A stretch of 32,709 bases of DNA from Polaromonas sp. AET17H-212 (GCF_002379085.1 NZ_NBZW01000037.1:1-32709), one strand, 5' to 3'. Numbered from the stretch's first letter, positions 1-8,050 are shown. The notes: generated from the sequence alone by a model not told the origin. Made by a program: numbers and translations.

Positions 1-138
1 TGGCCAGGACGGCGTGTTTGATGTCTATTTCGCACACCACCATTGCCTGGAAATTGACTTGAGACAGCCGGCTGTGGATTAATTCAAACCGTCAACCATG
101 TCCCCGTACACCTGTCCACCATGTGTCCGGTCTATACA
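1..138 (+). mobile_element. 3' end of a probable IS481-family insertion sequence (partial)
   Basis: An open frame enters from the window edge at base 2 and stops at TAA 80-82. Its 26 residues include GVFDVYFAHHHCLEIDLR, which resembles the C-terminal tail of IS481-type DDE transposases. After the stop come two near-copies of a motif (GTCAACCATGTCC at 91-103 and GTCCACCATGTGTCC at 114-128), as at the ends of such elements where transposase binds. The sequence then runs to TATACA at 133-138; read inward from 138 this gives TGTATAGACCGGACACATGG, a plausible terminal inverted repeat beginning TGT. The left half is outside the window, so intactness and target duplication cannot be judged. Family assignment is from memory of motif style. 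Confidence 0.6.
2..82 (+). CDS. C-terminal fragment of a probable IS481-type transposase
   Basis: Twenty-six codons and a TAA stop are visible; the 5' part is cut off by the window edge. The peptide alternates hydrophobic and charged residues and ends with EIDLRQPAVD, consistent with the last beta-strands after the rve/DDE core of an IS481-like transposase. No catalytic residue lies inside the window. It could be the end of another type of gene; the terminal-repeat-like sequence just downstream favours the transposase reading. Confidence 0.5.
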   Translation, partial: GQDGVFDVYFAHHHCLEIDLRQPAVD

Positions 139-144
139 GCGACG

Positions 145-174
145 CAAAAAGAAAGTGAGTTGCCGCCGGGCAAC
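145..174 (-). terminator. candidate terminator of the hem operon
   Basis: On the minus strand, 85 bases after the hemY stop, arms GTTGCC (174-169) and GGCAAC (164-159) enclose a 4-base loop. They are followed by the T-rich run TCACTTTCTTTTTG. The tract is interrupted, so efficiency is uncertain. Confidence 0.4.
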
Positions 175-223
175 CCCCGGCTTGCAGGCGAACAGCGAAC
201 AGTGGACGCAAAGGCGGCTTCGA

Positions 224-249
224 CCCTTCGACAAGCCCAGCCCGAACGG
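224..249 (+). repeat. dispersed repeat, TTCGACAAGC family, copy 1
   Basis: CCCTTCGACAAGCCCAGCCC followed by GAACGG matches the widespread proteobacterial repeat whose common form contains TTCGACAAGCTCAG and GAACGG. It lies between the IS end and the hemY stop codon. A second copy is inside the tctC gene at 27617-27638. Confidence 0.7.
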
Positions 250-258
250 ACAGAAAAA

Positions 259-1548
259 CTAAACTTCCGCCGCCCGCTTGTAAGCCTGCGCCGCAGCCAC
301 CGCATCACCACGCTGCTCGGCCAGCAGTGCCAGCGCGCGCCAGGCATTGCGGTGCAGGGTGCCGTCCTGCAGGGCCAGCACGGCCTGGGACAGCAGTTGC
401 TGGGCCTTGCCCCAGAGCTGGCGCTTCAGGCAGGCCATGCCGGCGAGGTACTGGACATTGGCATCGCGCGGCCGCAGCTGCTGTGCCGTCTCGATGCGTG
501 CCAGCCAGGCGGCGTCGATGGAGTCCAGCCCCTGCTCGAGCACCTGGATCAGCTTGATGCGCTGGGAGTCGCTGACCTCGGAGTGCGGCCGCATCACCGG
601 CTCCCAGACCTGGAGCAGCCAGCTGCGCGCCAGGTAGGCGTCGCCGTGCAGTGCCATCAGGCGCGCGGCGGCATGGATCACCAGCTCAGGCATGGCGCGC
701 TCGCTGGCGTCGAGGGACTGCCAGGCGGTTTGCAGTTGCGCCGGGTCGTGGGCGCCGCCGAGCAGCTCGAGTGCCAGCCCGCGCACAATGCTTTGCGCGG
801 CGGCGGGCGAAAAAGCGCGGTGTTTGGCCAGCAGGCGCGCGGTTTCCAGCGCCTGTGGAATCTGCCCGGCCTGGCGCGTGGCGCGCAGCTTGGTGCGCAG
901 CGCCAGCGTGCGACGCGACGCGCCCTGCGGCATCTGGTTGAGCAGCGCCAGCGCGCCAACCGGGTCCCGGTCGTCGAGTGCCCAGCGCGCGGCACGCAGC
1001 TGCACACCTTCGCGCGTCTCCTGGGCAATCCGGTGGCTGCTGACTTCCAGCGCCTGCTGCAGTTGGTCTTCACGCTCGGCCTTGTTCTGCAGGGCCTGCG
1101 CACTTTCGGCGGCCAGCAGGTGCGCCAGCAAACGCAGCTGGGTCGCGCGCGCCGGCGTGTAGCCGCCGACATGGCCGGAGGTGCGGGCCAGCAGGCTGAG
1201 GCTTTTTTCCTGGGTGATGGCGTTCTGTGCGAGCTTGGCCGCACGGATAAAGCGCCCGGCCATCAGGTGCGACAACGCGTCCATGAAGGCGGCGTACATG
1301 GCACGCTCTTTTTGCTGGGCACGCCAGCGCCTGGCCTCGGCCGGCAGCGAAAACACCGCCACCGCGGCACGCAGCGCCAGGTACAGCAGGGTGAACAGGC
1401 CGGCCAGCAACAGCACCAGCAGGTTGAAGGACATGTCGACGCGGTGCGGCGGCCAGAACAGCGTGACCACCGCCTGGTTGTTGCCGGCCACCAGCGCCAC
1501 CGCCACCGCGATGCCGAACAGGGCCAGGAGCCAGAGAGCGCTGCGCAT
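259..1548 (-). CDS. hemY: HemY-type haem-biosynthesis-associated TPR membrane protein
   Basis: This 429-residue protein starts with two hydrophobic segments (about residues 3-22 and 40-63) separated by a short loop containing NNQAVVTLFWPPHRVDMS, the arrangement of the HemY N-terminal domain. The rest is alpha-helical and Ala/Leu/Gln-rich with TPR-like repeats, for example AWRALALLAEQRGDAVAAAQ near the C-terminus. This proteobacterial HemY is an inner-membrane protein genetically linked to haem synthesis and is unrelated to Bacillus protoporphyrinogen oxidase HemY; its biochemical role is unsettled. It is the last gene of hemC-hemD-hemX-hemY, beginning 8 bases after the hemX stop, so almost certainly co-transcribed. 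Length is normal for the family. Confidence 0.92.
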   Translation of the reverse strand: MRSALWLLALFGIAVAVALVAGNNQAVVTLFWPPHRVDMSFNLLVLLLAGLFTLLYLALRAAVAVFSLPAEARRWRAQQKERAMYAAFMDALSHLMAGRFIRAAKLAQNAITQEKSLSLLARTSGHVGGYTPARATQLRLLAHLLAAESAQALQNKAEREDQLQQALEVSSHRIAQETREGVQLRAARWALDDRDPVGALALLNQMPQGASRRTLALRTKLRATRQAGQIPQALETARLLAKHRAFSPAAAQSIVRGLALELLGGAHDPAQLQTAWQSLDASERAMPELVIHAAARLMALHGDAYLARSWLLQVWEPVMRPHSEVSDSQRIKLIQVLEQGLDSIDAAWLARIETAQQLRPRDANVQYLAGMACLKRQLWGKAQQLLSQAVLALQDGTLHRNAWRALALLAEQRGDAVAAAQAYKRAAEV

Positions 1549-1556
1549 ACCGGGTC

Positions 1557-2666
1557 CTAGCGGCCCGCAGCCGCCGTGGCCAGCGCGGCCAGGGTTTCGT
1601 CCAGGCGCGGCAACTCGCTGGACTTCATCTGGCTTTGCACCTGCTGCAGCAGCTGCGCCGCCGCCTGGGTCCTGCGCGAGGCAGGATCAAAGTACTTTGC
1701 CAGTGACGCGCTGGCAGCGGCCAGGTCGGAACGGGCGCTGGCCGTCTGGCGCGACAGCAGGCCGAGTCGGGCGTTGAGCAGTTTGAGCTTGAGGTTTTCA
1801 CGCAGGAAAAAGGCCTGCTCGGGTGCCAGCAGGGCCGCGTCGGGCTGGTCGATGCGGCTCACGCGCAGCAGGCCGCGGGCTTCGTCCAGCGTGCCCTGCA
1901 GTGTGCGCTGCCACCAGGCCCTGAGCGCCAGGCTGTCCAGCCAAGCCATGGAGGTGCCAGCCGCAGAGGCGGGCCTGGCCGGCGCGGGTGCAGCCGCCGG
2001 CACCACCGGACGGGCGGCGGCGGCGCCGGTGACCATCGCATTGGCCAGCGGCAGCTCGTCCACCACACGGGTCAGTTCGTCGAGTTTGAGCAGCAGGCCG
2101 GGCACATCGGTCACGGTGGTGGCCTTGATGCGCTCCACGTCCCGGGCAATGGCGCGCTGCAGCGGATTGAGGCGCGGCTGCGCGGCGCGCGCCAGCCGCT
2201 GGTCGGCCGACTTGAGGGCGGCCAGCAGCGGCTCGGCGCTGCCGGTCAGCTGGGCCTGCTGCTGGGCCAGCCGCAGCGCGGACTCCACATCGACCACCAG
2301 GTTTTCATCGCGCGAACGCGACAGGCTTTGCATCAGTTCTTCCAGCTGGGTGCGCTGCAGGCTGACTTCGCTGAGCCGCGTCTCCAGCAGTGCCAGGCGT
2401 GCCGTCAGTTCGCGCGTGCCTTCCTGTGCCTGCCGCGCCAGTGTGCGGGCCTCGATGGCCTGCGCGGTCGAATCTGTGCTGCGCCGGGCCAGTTCTTCCT
2501 GGATGTTGCCGAGCTTTTGCCACAGCAGGATGCTGAGCACGAGGCCGGCGACGGCCACCAAGCCGGTCACCAGCAGCCAGCGACGCCCCGCACCCGCCGC
2601 GGGTGCGGCCGGCAGCTCGGCCAGGGGCATCGGCAAGGGAGGGGGGACGGGTTCGCTGTCGCTCAT
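1557..2666 (-). CDS. hemX: HemX-type membrane protein (uroporphyrinogen-III C-methyltransferase-like domain)
   Basis: The 369-residue protein starts MSDSEPVPPPLPMP; its ATG overlaps the hemD stop in the tetranucleotide ATGA (2666-2663), which fixes the start although the frame is open further upstream. A Pro/Ala-rich cytoplasmic N-terminus is followed by one transmembrane helix (about residues 30-50, WLLVTGLVAVAGLVLSILLW). A long coiled-coil/alpha-helical region then begins at KLGNIQEELARRS. An Ala/Pro linker near residues 215-235 precedes a second helical domain. Proteobacterial HemX is often annotated as a uroporphyrinogen-III methyltransferase, but it lacks the SAM-binding methylase fold and is probably structural or accessory to haem synthesis. 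The operon position between hemD and hemY supports the call. Confidence 0.9.
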   Translation of the reverse strand: MSDSEPVPPPLPMPLAELPAAPAAGAGRRWLLVTGLVAVAGLVLSILLWQKLGNIQEELARRSTDSTAQAIEARTLARQAQEGTRELTARLALLETRLSEVSLQRTQLEELMQSLSRSRDENLVVDVESALRLAQQQAQLTGSAEPLLAALKSADQRLARAAQPRLNPLQRAIARDVERIKATTVTDVPGLLLKLDELTRVVDELPLANAMVTGAAAARPVVPAAAPAPARPASAAGTSMAWLDSLALRAWWQRTLQGTLDEARGLLRVSRIDQPDAALLAPEQAFFLRENLKLKLLNARLGLLSRQTASARSDLAAASASLAKYFDPASRRTQAAAQLLQQVQSQMKSSELPRLDETLAALATAAAGR

Positions 2667-3472
2667 GGTGGCATTGATTCTATCGAGCCCACGATGTCCG
2701 CTATCTCCGGACGTGACTGCACAACAACACCCCAGCCGGCGGCGCGCGCCGCTTCGGCAATACGCGGGTGGGTGGCGACGGCGCGGGCCTGCGACCAGTC
2801 CCCTGCCGGCAGGTGCGCCAGCGCCTCGGAACTGCTCAGCAGCCAGACCGAGCCGTCGTGCGCCGCGGCCGCTATGCGCTGCCGCTGTGATGCAGTAAAA
2901 ACCGGCGCGCGGCGCTGGTACACCGCCACCACCTCGACCCGGGCGCCGGCGGCGGCGAACTGCTGCGCCAGCCAGTCGCGCCCGGCGCCGGCCGCCTGGT
3001 CCTGGCCTTCGCCCTGGCCGCGCACGATCAGCACGCGCCGGCCCTGCCAGTCGCGCTGGCCCACCACCGCCCACAATGCTTCGGAGTCAAACTGACCGGC
3101 GTCTGCCGCCGGGGCGTCGATCAGCGCCTCGGGCACCCCCGCACGGCGCAGCGCGGCCACGGTGCCGGGGCCGGGCGCCAGCAGGCGCGGCCCCGGATTT
3201 GCTATTGAATCAGTAGCTGCTTTCGCCCGTTGAACAAGGGCTGCAGCCTGATTGGATGCAAAAAATCCGTCCACGGCATTGCCACTGACAAACATCAAGG
3301 CCGCATAAGCGCCGATCTCGCGCCAGGCCTGCTGCAGGGCCGGTGTTTCCGGCAGCGCGGCGATCTCGATCAGGGGCAGCGCCTCGGCCTGCAGGCCGTG
3401 CGCCTGCAGGGCCTGCACCCAGCCAGCGGCATCGCGCGCAGGCCGGGTGACGATGACACGCGCTGCGTTCAA
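2663..3472 (-). CDS. hemD: uroporphyrinogen-III synthase
   Basis: HemD closes and isomerises hydroxymethylbilane to uroporphyrinogen III, the step after HemC. The 269-residue protein begins NAARVIVTRPARDAAGWVQAL, the usual first beta-strand with VTRP. It also carries MFVSGNAVDGFF in domain 2, LLAPGPGTVAALRRAGV, and a C-terminal VLIVRGQG...WLLSSSEAL region. Both half-domains are present. The start is TTG (3472-3470), overlapping the hemC stop in TTGA, so translation is probably coupled. Residues about 71-91 (ASNQAAALVQRAKAATDSIA) are coded by a copy of the dispersed palindromic repeat at 3201-3260. This stretch sits in a surface-loop position between two conserved blocks, so activity is probably retained. 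Confidence 0.93.
   Translation of the reverse strand: MNAARVIVTRPARDAAGWVQALQAHGLQAEALPLIEIAALPETPALQQAWREIGAYAALMFVSGNAVDGFFASNQAAALVQRAKAATDSIANPGPRLLAPGPGTVAALRRAGVPEALIDAPAADAGQFDSEALWAVVGQRDWQGRRVLIVRGQGEGQDQAAGAGRDWLAQQFAAAGARVEVVAVYQRRAPVFTASQRQRIAAAAHDGSVWLLSSSEALAHLPAGDWSQARAVATHPRIAEAARAAGWGVVVQSRPEIADIVGSIESMPP
3201..3260 (+). repeat. bipartite palindromic repeat, copy A (inside hemD)
   Basis: The core GCTATTGAATCAGTAGC (3201-3217) is an imperfect inverted repeat. It is followed by TGCTTTC, then arms GCCC (3225-3228) and GGGC (3238-3241) around a 9-base loop, then a GCAGCCTGATTGGATGCA tail. It shares core and spacing with copies at 7415, 16778, 18299 (reverse), 19708 and 31108 (reverse). 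It lies antisense to, and fully within, the hemD reading frame without breaking it. Confidence 0.85.
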
Positions 3473-4440
3473 GGCTGTGGCGCAGGGGCGGCCCAGACGG
3501 CGCCGCCGGCCCGCAAGGAAGCGGCCACGCGTTCACCGAGGGCCTCGGCGTCGGCGAAGCTGCGCACCGGCGCGCGGTGTTCGGCGCGCACCAGCGGCTG
3601 GCCGGCCACGCCCTGACCATCGGCGCCGGGCTCGCCCCAGGCGGCTTCCAGGGTCATCTCATCGCCTCGCGGTTCGCGGATGAAGGCGGCCAGCGGCATC
3701 GAGCAGCTGCCACCCATGGCACGCGACACGGTGCGCTCGGCCGTCACGGCCAGCCAGGTCGGCTGGTGCGCCAGCGTGGCCAGCGCCTCCAGCAGATCCT
3801 GCCGGTCGGCCCGCACTTCGATGCCCAGCGCGCCCTGCCCCGCGGCCGGCAGCATCTGCGCCGGATCGAAGGCACAGCGGATGCGCGAGGCCAGGCCCAG
3901 GCGTTTCAGCCCGGCGGCCGCCAGCACGATGGCCTGGTACTGCCCTTCGTCGAGCTTGCGCAGGCGGGTGTCGAGGTTGCCGCGCAGGGGTTCAATTTTC
4001 AGGTCCGGCCGCAGGGCCTTGAGCAGCACCAGACGGCGCAGGCTGGAGGTGCCAACGACGGCGCCGGGCGGCAACTCGTCCAGCGAGGAAAAATGATTCG
4101 ACACCAGTGCATCGCGCGGGTCCTCGCGCTCGAGCACGCAGGCCAGCGCGAAGCCGGCCGGCAGGTCCATGGGCACATCTTTGAGCGAATGCACGGCGAT
4201 GTCGGCGCGGCCGTCCAGCAGCGCGGTTTCCAGCTCCTTGACGAACAGGCCCTTGCCGCCGACCTTGCTCAGCGAGCGGTCCAGGATCTGGTCGCCCAGC
4301 GTGGTCATGCCCAGCAACTCGACCTGCCAGCCCAGGCGGGTCTCCAGCAAGGCCTTGACGTGTTCGGCCTGCCACATGGCCAGCCGGCTTTCACGCGTGG
4401 CAATGACAACGCGGAGGGAAGGGGAAGAAGCTGCGCTCAC
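3469..4440 (-). CDS. hemC: hydroxymethylbilane synthase (porphobilinogen deaminase)
   Basis: HemC polymerises four porphobilinogen units to hydroxymethylbilane on a dipyrromethane cofactor. From a GTG start at 4440 the protein has 323 residues, as expected for the family. Visible motifs are VVIATRESRLAMWQAEHV (about 11-28), GGKGLFVKELE (61-71) and HSLKDVP with the catalytic Asp at 88. GTSSLRRLVLLKALRPDL lies at 130-147, and RAMGGSCSMPLA provides the cofactor-binding Cys at 246. The GTG is preceded by GACAGG at six bases, a good ribosome site; the frame is open far upstream opposite ppc, but nothing there resembles HemC. It is first in the hemCDXY operon and divergent from ppc. Confidence 0.96.
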   Translation of the reverse strand: MSAASSPSLRVVIATRESRLAMWQAEHVKALLETRLGWQVELLGMTTLGDQILDRSLSKVGGKGLFVKELETALLDGRADIAVHSLKDVPMDLPAGFALACVLEREDPRDALVSNHFSSLDELPPGAVVGTSSLRRLVLLKALRPDLKIEPLRGNLDTRLRKLDEGQYQAIVLAAAGLKRLGLASRIRCAFDPAQMLPAAGQGALGIEVRADRQDLLEALATLAHQPTWLAVTAERTVSRAMGGSCSMPLAAFIREPRGDEMTLEAAWGEPGADGQGVAGQPLVRAEHRAPVRSFADAEALGERVAASLRAGGAVWAAPAPQP

Positions 4441-4474
4441 TCGTAACCTGTCTGTAATCTTGGGGGGTGTCCGG

Positions 4475-4484
4475 ATGCTAGCAT
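4475..4484. promoter_or_regulatory. perfect palindrome in the hemC/ppc divergent promoter region
   Basis: ATGCTAGCAT is a perfect 10-base palindrome in the 81-base gap between the divergent hemC and ppc starts. Its position would suit a shared operator, but no regulator family is recognised. A 10-base palindrome can also arise by chance. Confidence 0.25.
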
Positions 4485-4521
4485 GCTGCACTGCAAAACA
4501 AGAGCCAACACGAGGTGAACC

Positions 4522-7392
4522 ATGGTAACGACGGCGCGTGCGACCCCCCCCAAGGAACAAGCCGGGGGACCTGCCAAAGACAGTGACCGCCCGCGCGCCA
4601 GAAGCAGGGACAACGAGCGCCCGCTGGTCGAGGACATCCGCCTGCTGGGCCGCATCCTCGGTGACGTGATCCGCGAGCAGGAAGGGGTGGCCGCCTACGA
4701 GCTGATCGAGGAAGTGCGCAAGCTGTCCGTGGCCTTTCGCCGCGATGCCGACCACGAGGCCGACAAGGCCCTCAAAAAGCTGCTCAAGGGCCTGTCCGGC
4801 GACCAGACCGTCAGCGTGATCCGTGCCTTCACCTACTTCAGCCACCTGGCCAACCTGGCCGAGGACCGCCACCACATCCGCCGCCGCGCCATCCACGAAC
4901 GCGCCGGCGACACCCAGGAAGGCAGCATCGAAGTGGCGCTGGCCCGCCTGCGCTGGGCGGGAATAGCTCCTAAAACGATAGCTAACATGCTGGCGCACAG
5001 TTTTGTCTCGCCGGTGCTCACGGCGCACCCGACCGAGGTGCAGCGCAAGAGCATCCTGGACGCCGAGCGCGACATCGCGCAGCTGCTGACGGCGCGCGAC
5101 GAGATCAAGGCGCTGGCCCTCGCCGTCAATGCGGCGCGCGATGCGCTGACGCCGCGCGAACTTGCCGCCAACGAAGCGCAGCTGCGCGCCCGTGTGATGC
5201 AGCTGTGGCAGACCCGGCTGCTGCGTTTCACCAAACTCACGGTGGCCGACGAGATCGAGAACGCGCTCAGTTATTACGAATCGACCTTTCTGCGCGAGAT
5301 CCCCAAGCTCTACGGTGACCTCGAGCGTGCACTGGGCAACCAGCCGGTGCACAGCTTTCTGCGCATGGGCCAGTGGATAGGCGGCGACCGGGACGGCAAC
5401 CCCAATGTCAGTGCGGACACCCTCAACTACGCCCTGCGCCGCCAGGCCGAAGTGGCGCTGCGCCACTACCTGACCGAGGTGCACTACCTGGGCGGCGAAC
5501 TCTCGCTGTCGGCCATGCTGGTGGACTTCTCGCCGCAGATGCGGGCGCTGGCCGAAAGCTCACCCGACACCAACGAACACCGCCTCGACGAGCCCTACCG
5601 GCGCGCGCTGACCGGTGTCTACGCACGGCTGGCCGCCACACTGAAAGACCTCACCGGCACCGAGGCTGCGCGCCATGCGGTGGCGCCGCAAAACGCCTAC
5701 CTGACCTCCGGGGACTTCCTGGTCGACCTGCGCACCATTGAAGGTTCGCTGCGGGCCAACCACGGCGGCGCACTGGTCGCGCAGCGCCTGCACCCGCTGA
5801 TCCGCGCGGTGGAGGTGTTCGGCTTTCACCTGGCCACGGTGGACCTGCGCCAGAGTTCGGACAAACACGAGGAAGTCGTCGCCGAGCTGCTTGCCGTTGC
5901 GCGTATCGAGCCCAACTACGCGGGCCTGGACGAAATGGCCAAGCGCGCGTTGCTGCTGCAACTGCTCAACGACGCCCGGCCGCTGCGTGTGGTCGGCACC
6001 ACCTACTCGGCGCACGCCACCGGCGAGCTGGCGATTTTCGAGGCGGCCCGCACGGCGCGCGCACGTTTCGGCCGGGAAGCCATCCGCCACTACATCATCA
6101 GCCACACCGAAACCGTCAGCGACCTGCTCGAGGTCTTGCTGCTGCAAAAGGAAGTGGGGCTGATGCATGGCACGCTGGACAGCGCTGCCAGCAACGACCT
6201 GATCGTTGTGCCGCTGTTTGAAACGATTGAAGACCTGCGCAATGCCGCGCCCATCATGCGGGAGTTTTATGCCCTGCCCGGCATCGCCCGGCTCGTGCAG
6301 CGCAGCGGCGCCGAGCAGGACATCATGCTCGGCTACTCCGACAGCAACAAGGATGGCGGCATCTTCACCAGCAACTGGGAGCTGTACCGCGCCGAGATCG
6401 CGCTGGTCGAGCTGTTCGACCAGCTCGCCAACTCGCACAACATCCAGTTGCGCATGTTCCACGGCCGCGGCGGCACCGTGGGCCGCGGCGGCGGCCCGAG
6501 CTACCAGGCCATCCTGGCGCAGCCCCCGGGCACGGTGCGCGGACAGATCCGCCTGACCGAGCAGGGCGAAGTCATCGGTTCCAAATACGCCAACCCGGAA
6601 ATCGGCCGGCGCAACCTGGAGACCCTGGTCGCGGCCACGCTGGAAGCCACCCTGCTGCAGCCCACCAAGCCGGCCACCAAGGCCTTTCTGCAGGCCGCCG
6701 ACCAGCTGTCGCAAGCCAGCATGGCCGCCTACCGCGCGCTGGTCTACGAGACCCCCGGTTTCACCGAGTATTTTTTCAGCGCGACACCGATCCGCGAGAT
6801 TGCCGAACTCAATATCGGCTCCCGGCCCGCGTCCAGAAAAGCCACCCAGAAGATCGAGGACCTGCGCGCCATTCCCTGGGGTTTCAGCTGGGGCCAGTGC
6901 CGCCTGACCCTGCCTGGCTGGTATGGCTTTGGCGCGGCGATTGCGCAGTTTCTCGAGCAGGGCGGCACGCCGGCCAGCCGCAAGGAGGCGCTCGCGCTGC
7001 TGCAGAAGATGTACAAGCAGTGGCCGTTTTTCCGCACCCTGCTCAGCAACATGGACATGGTGCTGGCCAAAAGCGACCTGGCGCTGGCCTCGCGCTATGC
7101 CGAACTGGTCGGCGATGCGCGCCTGCGCAAGAAGATTTTCAGCGCCATCGAGGGCGAGTGGCACCGCACGGCCGAAGCGCTGACGCTGATCACCGGCGAC
7201 AAGCAGCGCCTGGCCAACAACGCGGCCCTGCAGCGCTCCATCCGCCACCGCTTTCCCTACATCGACCCGCTGCACCACCTGCAGGTCGAGCTGGTGCGCC
7301 GCTACCGCGAAGGCAGGGCTGACGAACGCGTGCAGCGCGGCATCCACATCTCGATCAACGGCATCGCGGCGGGCTTGCGCAACACCGGTTGA
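4522..7392 (+). CDS. ppc: phosphoenolpyruvate carboxylase
   Basis: Ppc converts PEP and bicarbonate to oxaloacetate, replenishing the TCA cycle. The 956-residue protein has the full family layout. VLTAHPTEVQRKS carries the catalytic His (about residue 169), followed by WIGGDRDGNPNVSADT (about 290-306) and GYSDSNKDGGIFTSNW (about 604-619). The glycine-rich catalytic loop FHGRGGTVGRGGGP is at about 646-659, and GSRPASRKATQKIEDLRAIPWG is near 768-789. The C-terminus ISINGIAAGLRNTG is the usual allosteric-site end. ATG 4522 follows AGGTG at a good distance. The first about 30 residues are Pro/Arg-rich and probably disordered. Copy C of the palindromic repeat begins 22 bases after the stop. Confidence 0.98.
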   Translation: MVTTARATPPKEQAGGPAKDSDRPRARSRDNERPLVEDIRLLGRILGDVIREQEGVAAYELIEEVRKLSVAFRRDADHEADKALKKLLKGLSGDQTVSVIRAFTYFSHLANLAEDRHHIRRRAIHERAGDTQEGSIEVALARLRWAGIAPKTIANMLAHSFVSPVLTAHPTEVQRKSILDAERDIAQLLTARDEIKALALAVNAARDALTPRELAANEAQLRARVMQLWQTRLLRFTKLTVADEIENALSYYESTFLREIPKLYGDLERALGNQPVHSFLRMGQWIGGDRDGNPNVSADTLNYALRRQAEVALRHYLTEVHYLGGELSLSAMLVDFSPQMRALAESSPDTNEHRLDEPYRRALTGVYARLAATLKDLTGTEAARHAVAPQNAYLTSGDFLVDLRTIEGSLRANHGGALVAQRLHPLIRAVEVFGFHLATVDLRQSSDKHEEVVAELLAVARIEPNYAGLDEMAKRALLLQLLNDARPLRVVGTTYSAHATGELAIFEAARTARARFGREAIRHYIISHTETVSDLLEVLLLQKEVGLMHGTLDSAASNDLIVVPLFETIEDLRNAAPIMREFYALPGIARLVQRSGAEQDIMLGYSDSNKDGGIFTSNWELYRAEIALVELFDQLANSHNIQLRMFHGRGGTVGRGGGPSYQAILAQPPGTVRGQIRLTEQGEVIGSKYANPEIGRRNLETLVAATLEATLLQPTKPATKAFLQAADQLSQASMAAYRALVYETPGFTEYFFSATPIREIAELNIGSRPASRKATQKIEDLRAIPWGFSWGQCRLTLPGWYGFGAAIAQFLEQGGTPASRKEALALLQKMYKQWPFFRTLLSNMDMVLAKSDLALASRYAELVGDARLRKKIFSAIEGEWHRTAEALTLITGDKQRLANNAALQRSIRHRFPYIDPLHHLQVELVRRYREGRADERVQRGIHISINGIAAGLRNTG

Positions 7393-7414
7393 GGCGCGCT
7401 GCCGGGCTTTGATT

Positions 7415-7474
7415 GCTATTGATTCAGTAGCTGCTGGCGCCCTTTTTATATGGGCTGGTAGCCTTTTTTCATCC
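7415..7474 (+). repeat. bipartite palindromic repeat, copy C (after ppc)
   Basis: The core GCTATTGATTCAGTAGC (7415-7431) is followed by TGCTG, arms GCCC (7439-7442) and GGGC (7452-7455), then a tail with six Ts (7464-7469). It lies just downstream of ppc. The second hairpin plus T run could act as a weak terminator, but the arm is only 4 bp and the T run starts 8 bases after it. Confidence 0.85.
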
Positions 7475-7541
7475 AGATCGCCGTCAACGGAGATGGACGC
7501 AAAAAAGCGCCGAAAATGGCGTTTTAGCCAATGAGGTCCCT

Positions 7542-7751
7542 GTGAATCCATCCGCTGCCCATGCCGAACTCATCGCCACTTACAGGAGGGCGCAGGCAGA
7601 GGCTGCCCACAAGTCCGGATTGATCAAAGCGCTTGCAGGCAAAGGGCCCAAGGCGATTCAGGCGGCCGTCGAGACCGCCGCCAAGGCCACAAAACGCAGG
7701 GATTCGTTCGCAAAAAAACTGGCACTTCTGGGGGTGGATCTGAAGGATTGA
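7542..7751 (+). CDS. small basic hypothetical protein
   Basis: A 69-residue ORF starts at GTG 7542 with GAGG five bases upstream (7533-7536). The product is hydrophilic, Ala/Lys-rich and probably helical (AELIATYRRAQAEAAHKSGL, then AIQAAVETAAKATKRRDSFA). It has no signal peptide or membrane segment, and I do not recognise a family. Downstream, the next small ORF begins 59 bases after the stop. The good ribosome site and absence of a better competing frame make it a likely real gene of unknown role. Confidence 0.6.
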   Translation: MNPSAAHAELIATYRRAQAEAAHKSGLIKALAGKGPKAIQAAVETAAKATKRRDSFAKKLALLGVDLKD

Positions 7752-7810
7752 ACCTCAGACCCAGAAGCGCGGGTCGGGTTGCGGATAATCAGGATTTGGA
7801 AAGAAACCTG

Positions 7811-8050
7811 ATGGACATGGAAGAACCAGAAGAAATGGAAGGACCGGAGCCGCTGGAGGAATACGTCCCTGGCATCGCGGGCGGCCGGCACTACATGGCC
7901 CAGCTGTGTCATGTCCCTGACGGTCCCTGGTACATCGCCGTCATTCACGTTGAGTCATTGCCGCCTTTGCACGACAGCGACCGGACCTGGTCCACTCGAG
8001 AGGAGGCCGTTCAGGCGGCAGACAAGCTGGTTGCAGACCTGGGCCACTGA
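7811..8050 (+). CDS. small acidic hypothetical protein
   Basis: From ATG 7811 the product has 79 residues, starting MDMEEPEEMEGPEPLEEYVPG, a strongly acidic Pro/Glu leader. A compact region follows (GGRHYMAQLCHVPDGPWYIAVIHVES, then TWSTREEAVQAADKLVADLGH) that looks like a small alpha/beta fold. ATG 7817 is an alternative start. An open frame extends upstream to 7748, but the ATG with purine-rich GGAAAGAAA before it is preferred. No family is recognised. It may be co-transcribed with the preceding small ORF. Confidence 0.6.
   Translation: MDMEEPEEMEGPEPLEEYVPGIAGGRHYMAQLCHVPDGPWYIAVIHVESLPPLHDSDRTWSTREEAVQAADKLVADLGH

Noticed and set aside
121..1560. A 479-codon plus-strand open frame opposite hemY.
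   Set aside because: It begins inside the IS end and runs antisense to hemY, which has clear membrane and TPR features and operon context.
4962..4985. A possible seventh copy of the palindromic repeat inside ppc (reverse-strand core GCTATCGTTTTAGGAGC, followed by CCCGCC/GGCGGG).
   Set aside because: Only 13 of 17 core bases match, and the encoded residues GIAPKTIANML fit the normal PEP carboxylase sequence before TAHPTE, so chance or strong divergence is more likely.
3469..5484. A 671-residue minus-strand open frame covering hemC and antisense to ppc.
   Set aside because: Only the part from GTG 4440 resembles HemC; the upstream part is the complement of conserved ppc codons in GC-rich DNA.
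5560..7551. A 663-codon minus-strand open frame opposite ppc.
   Set aside because: It is a shadow of ppc; its composition is typical of antisense high-GC frames.
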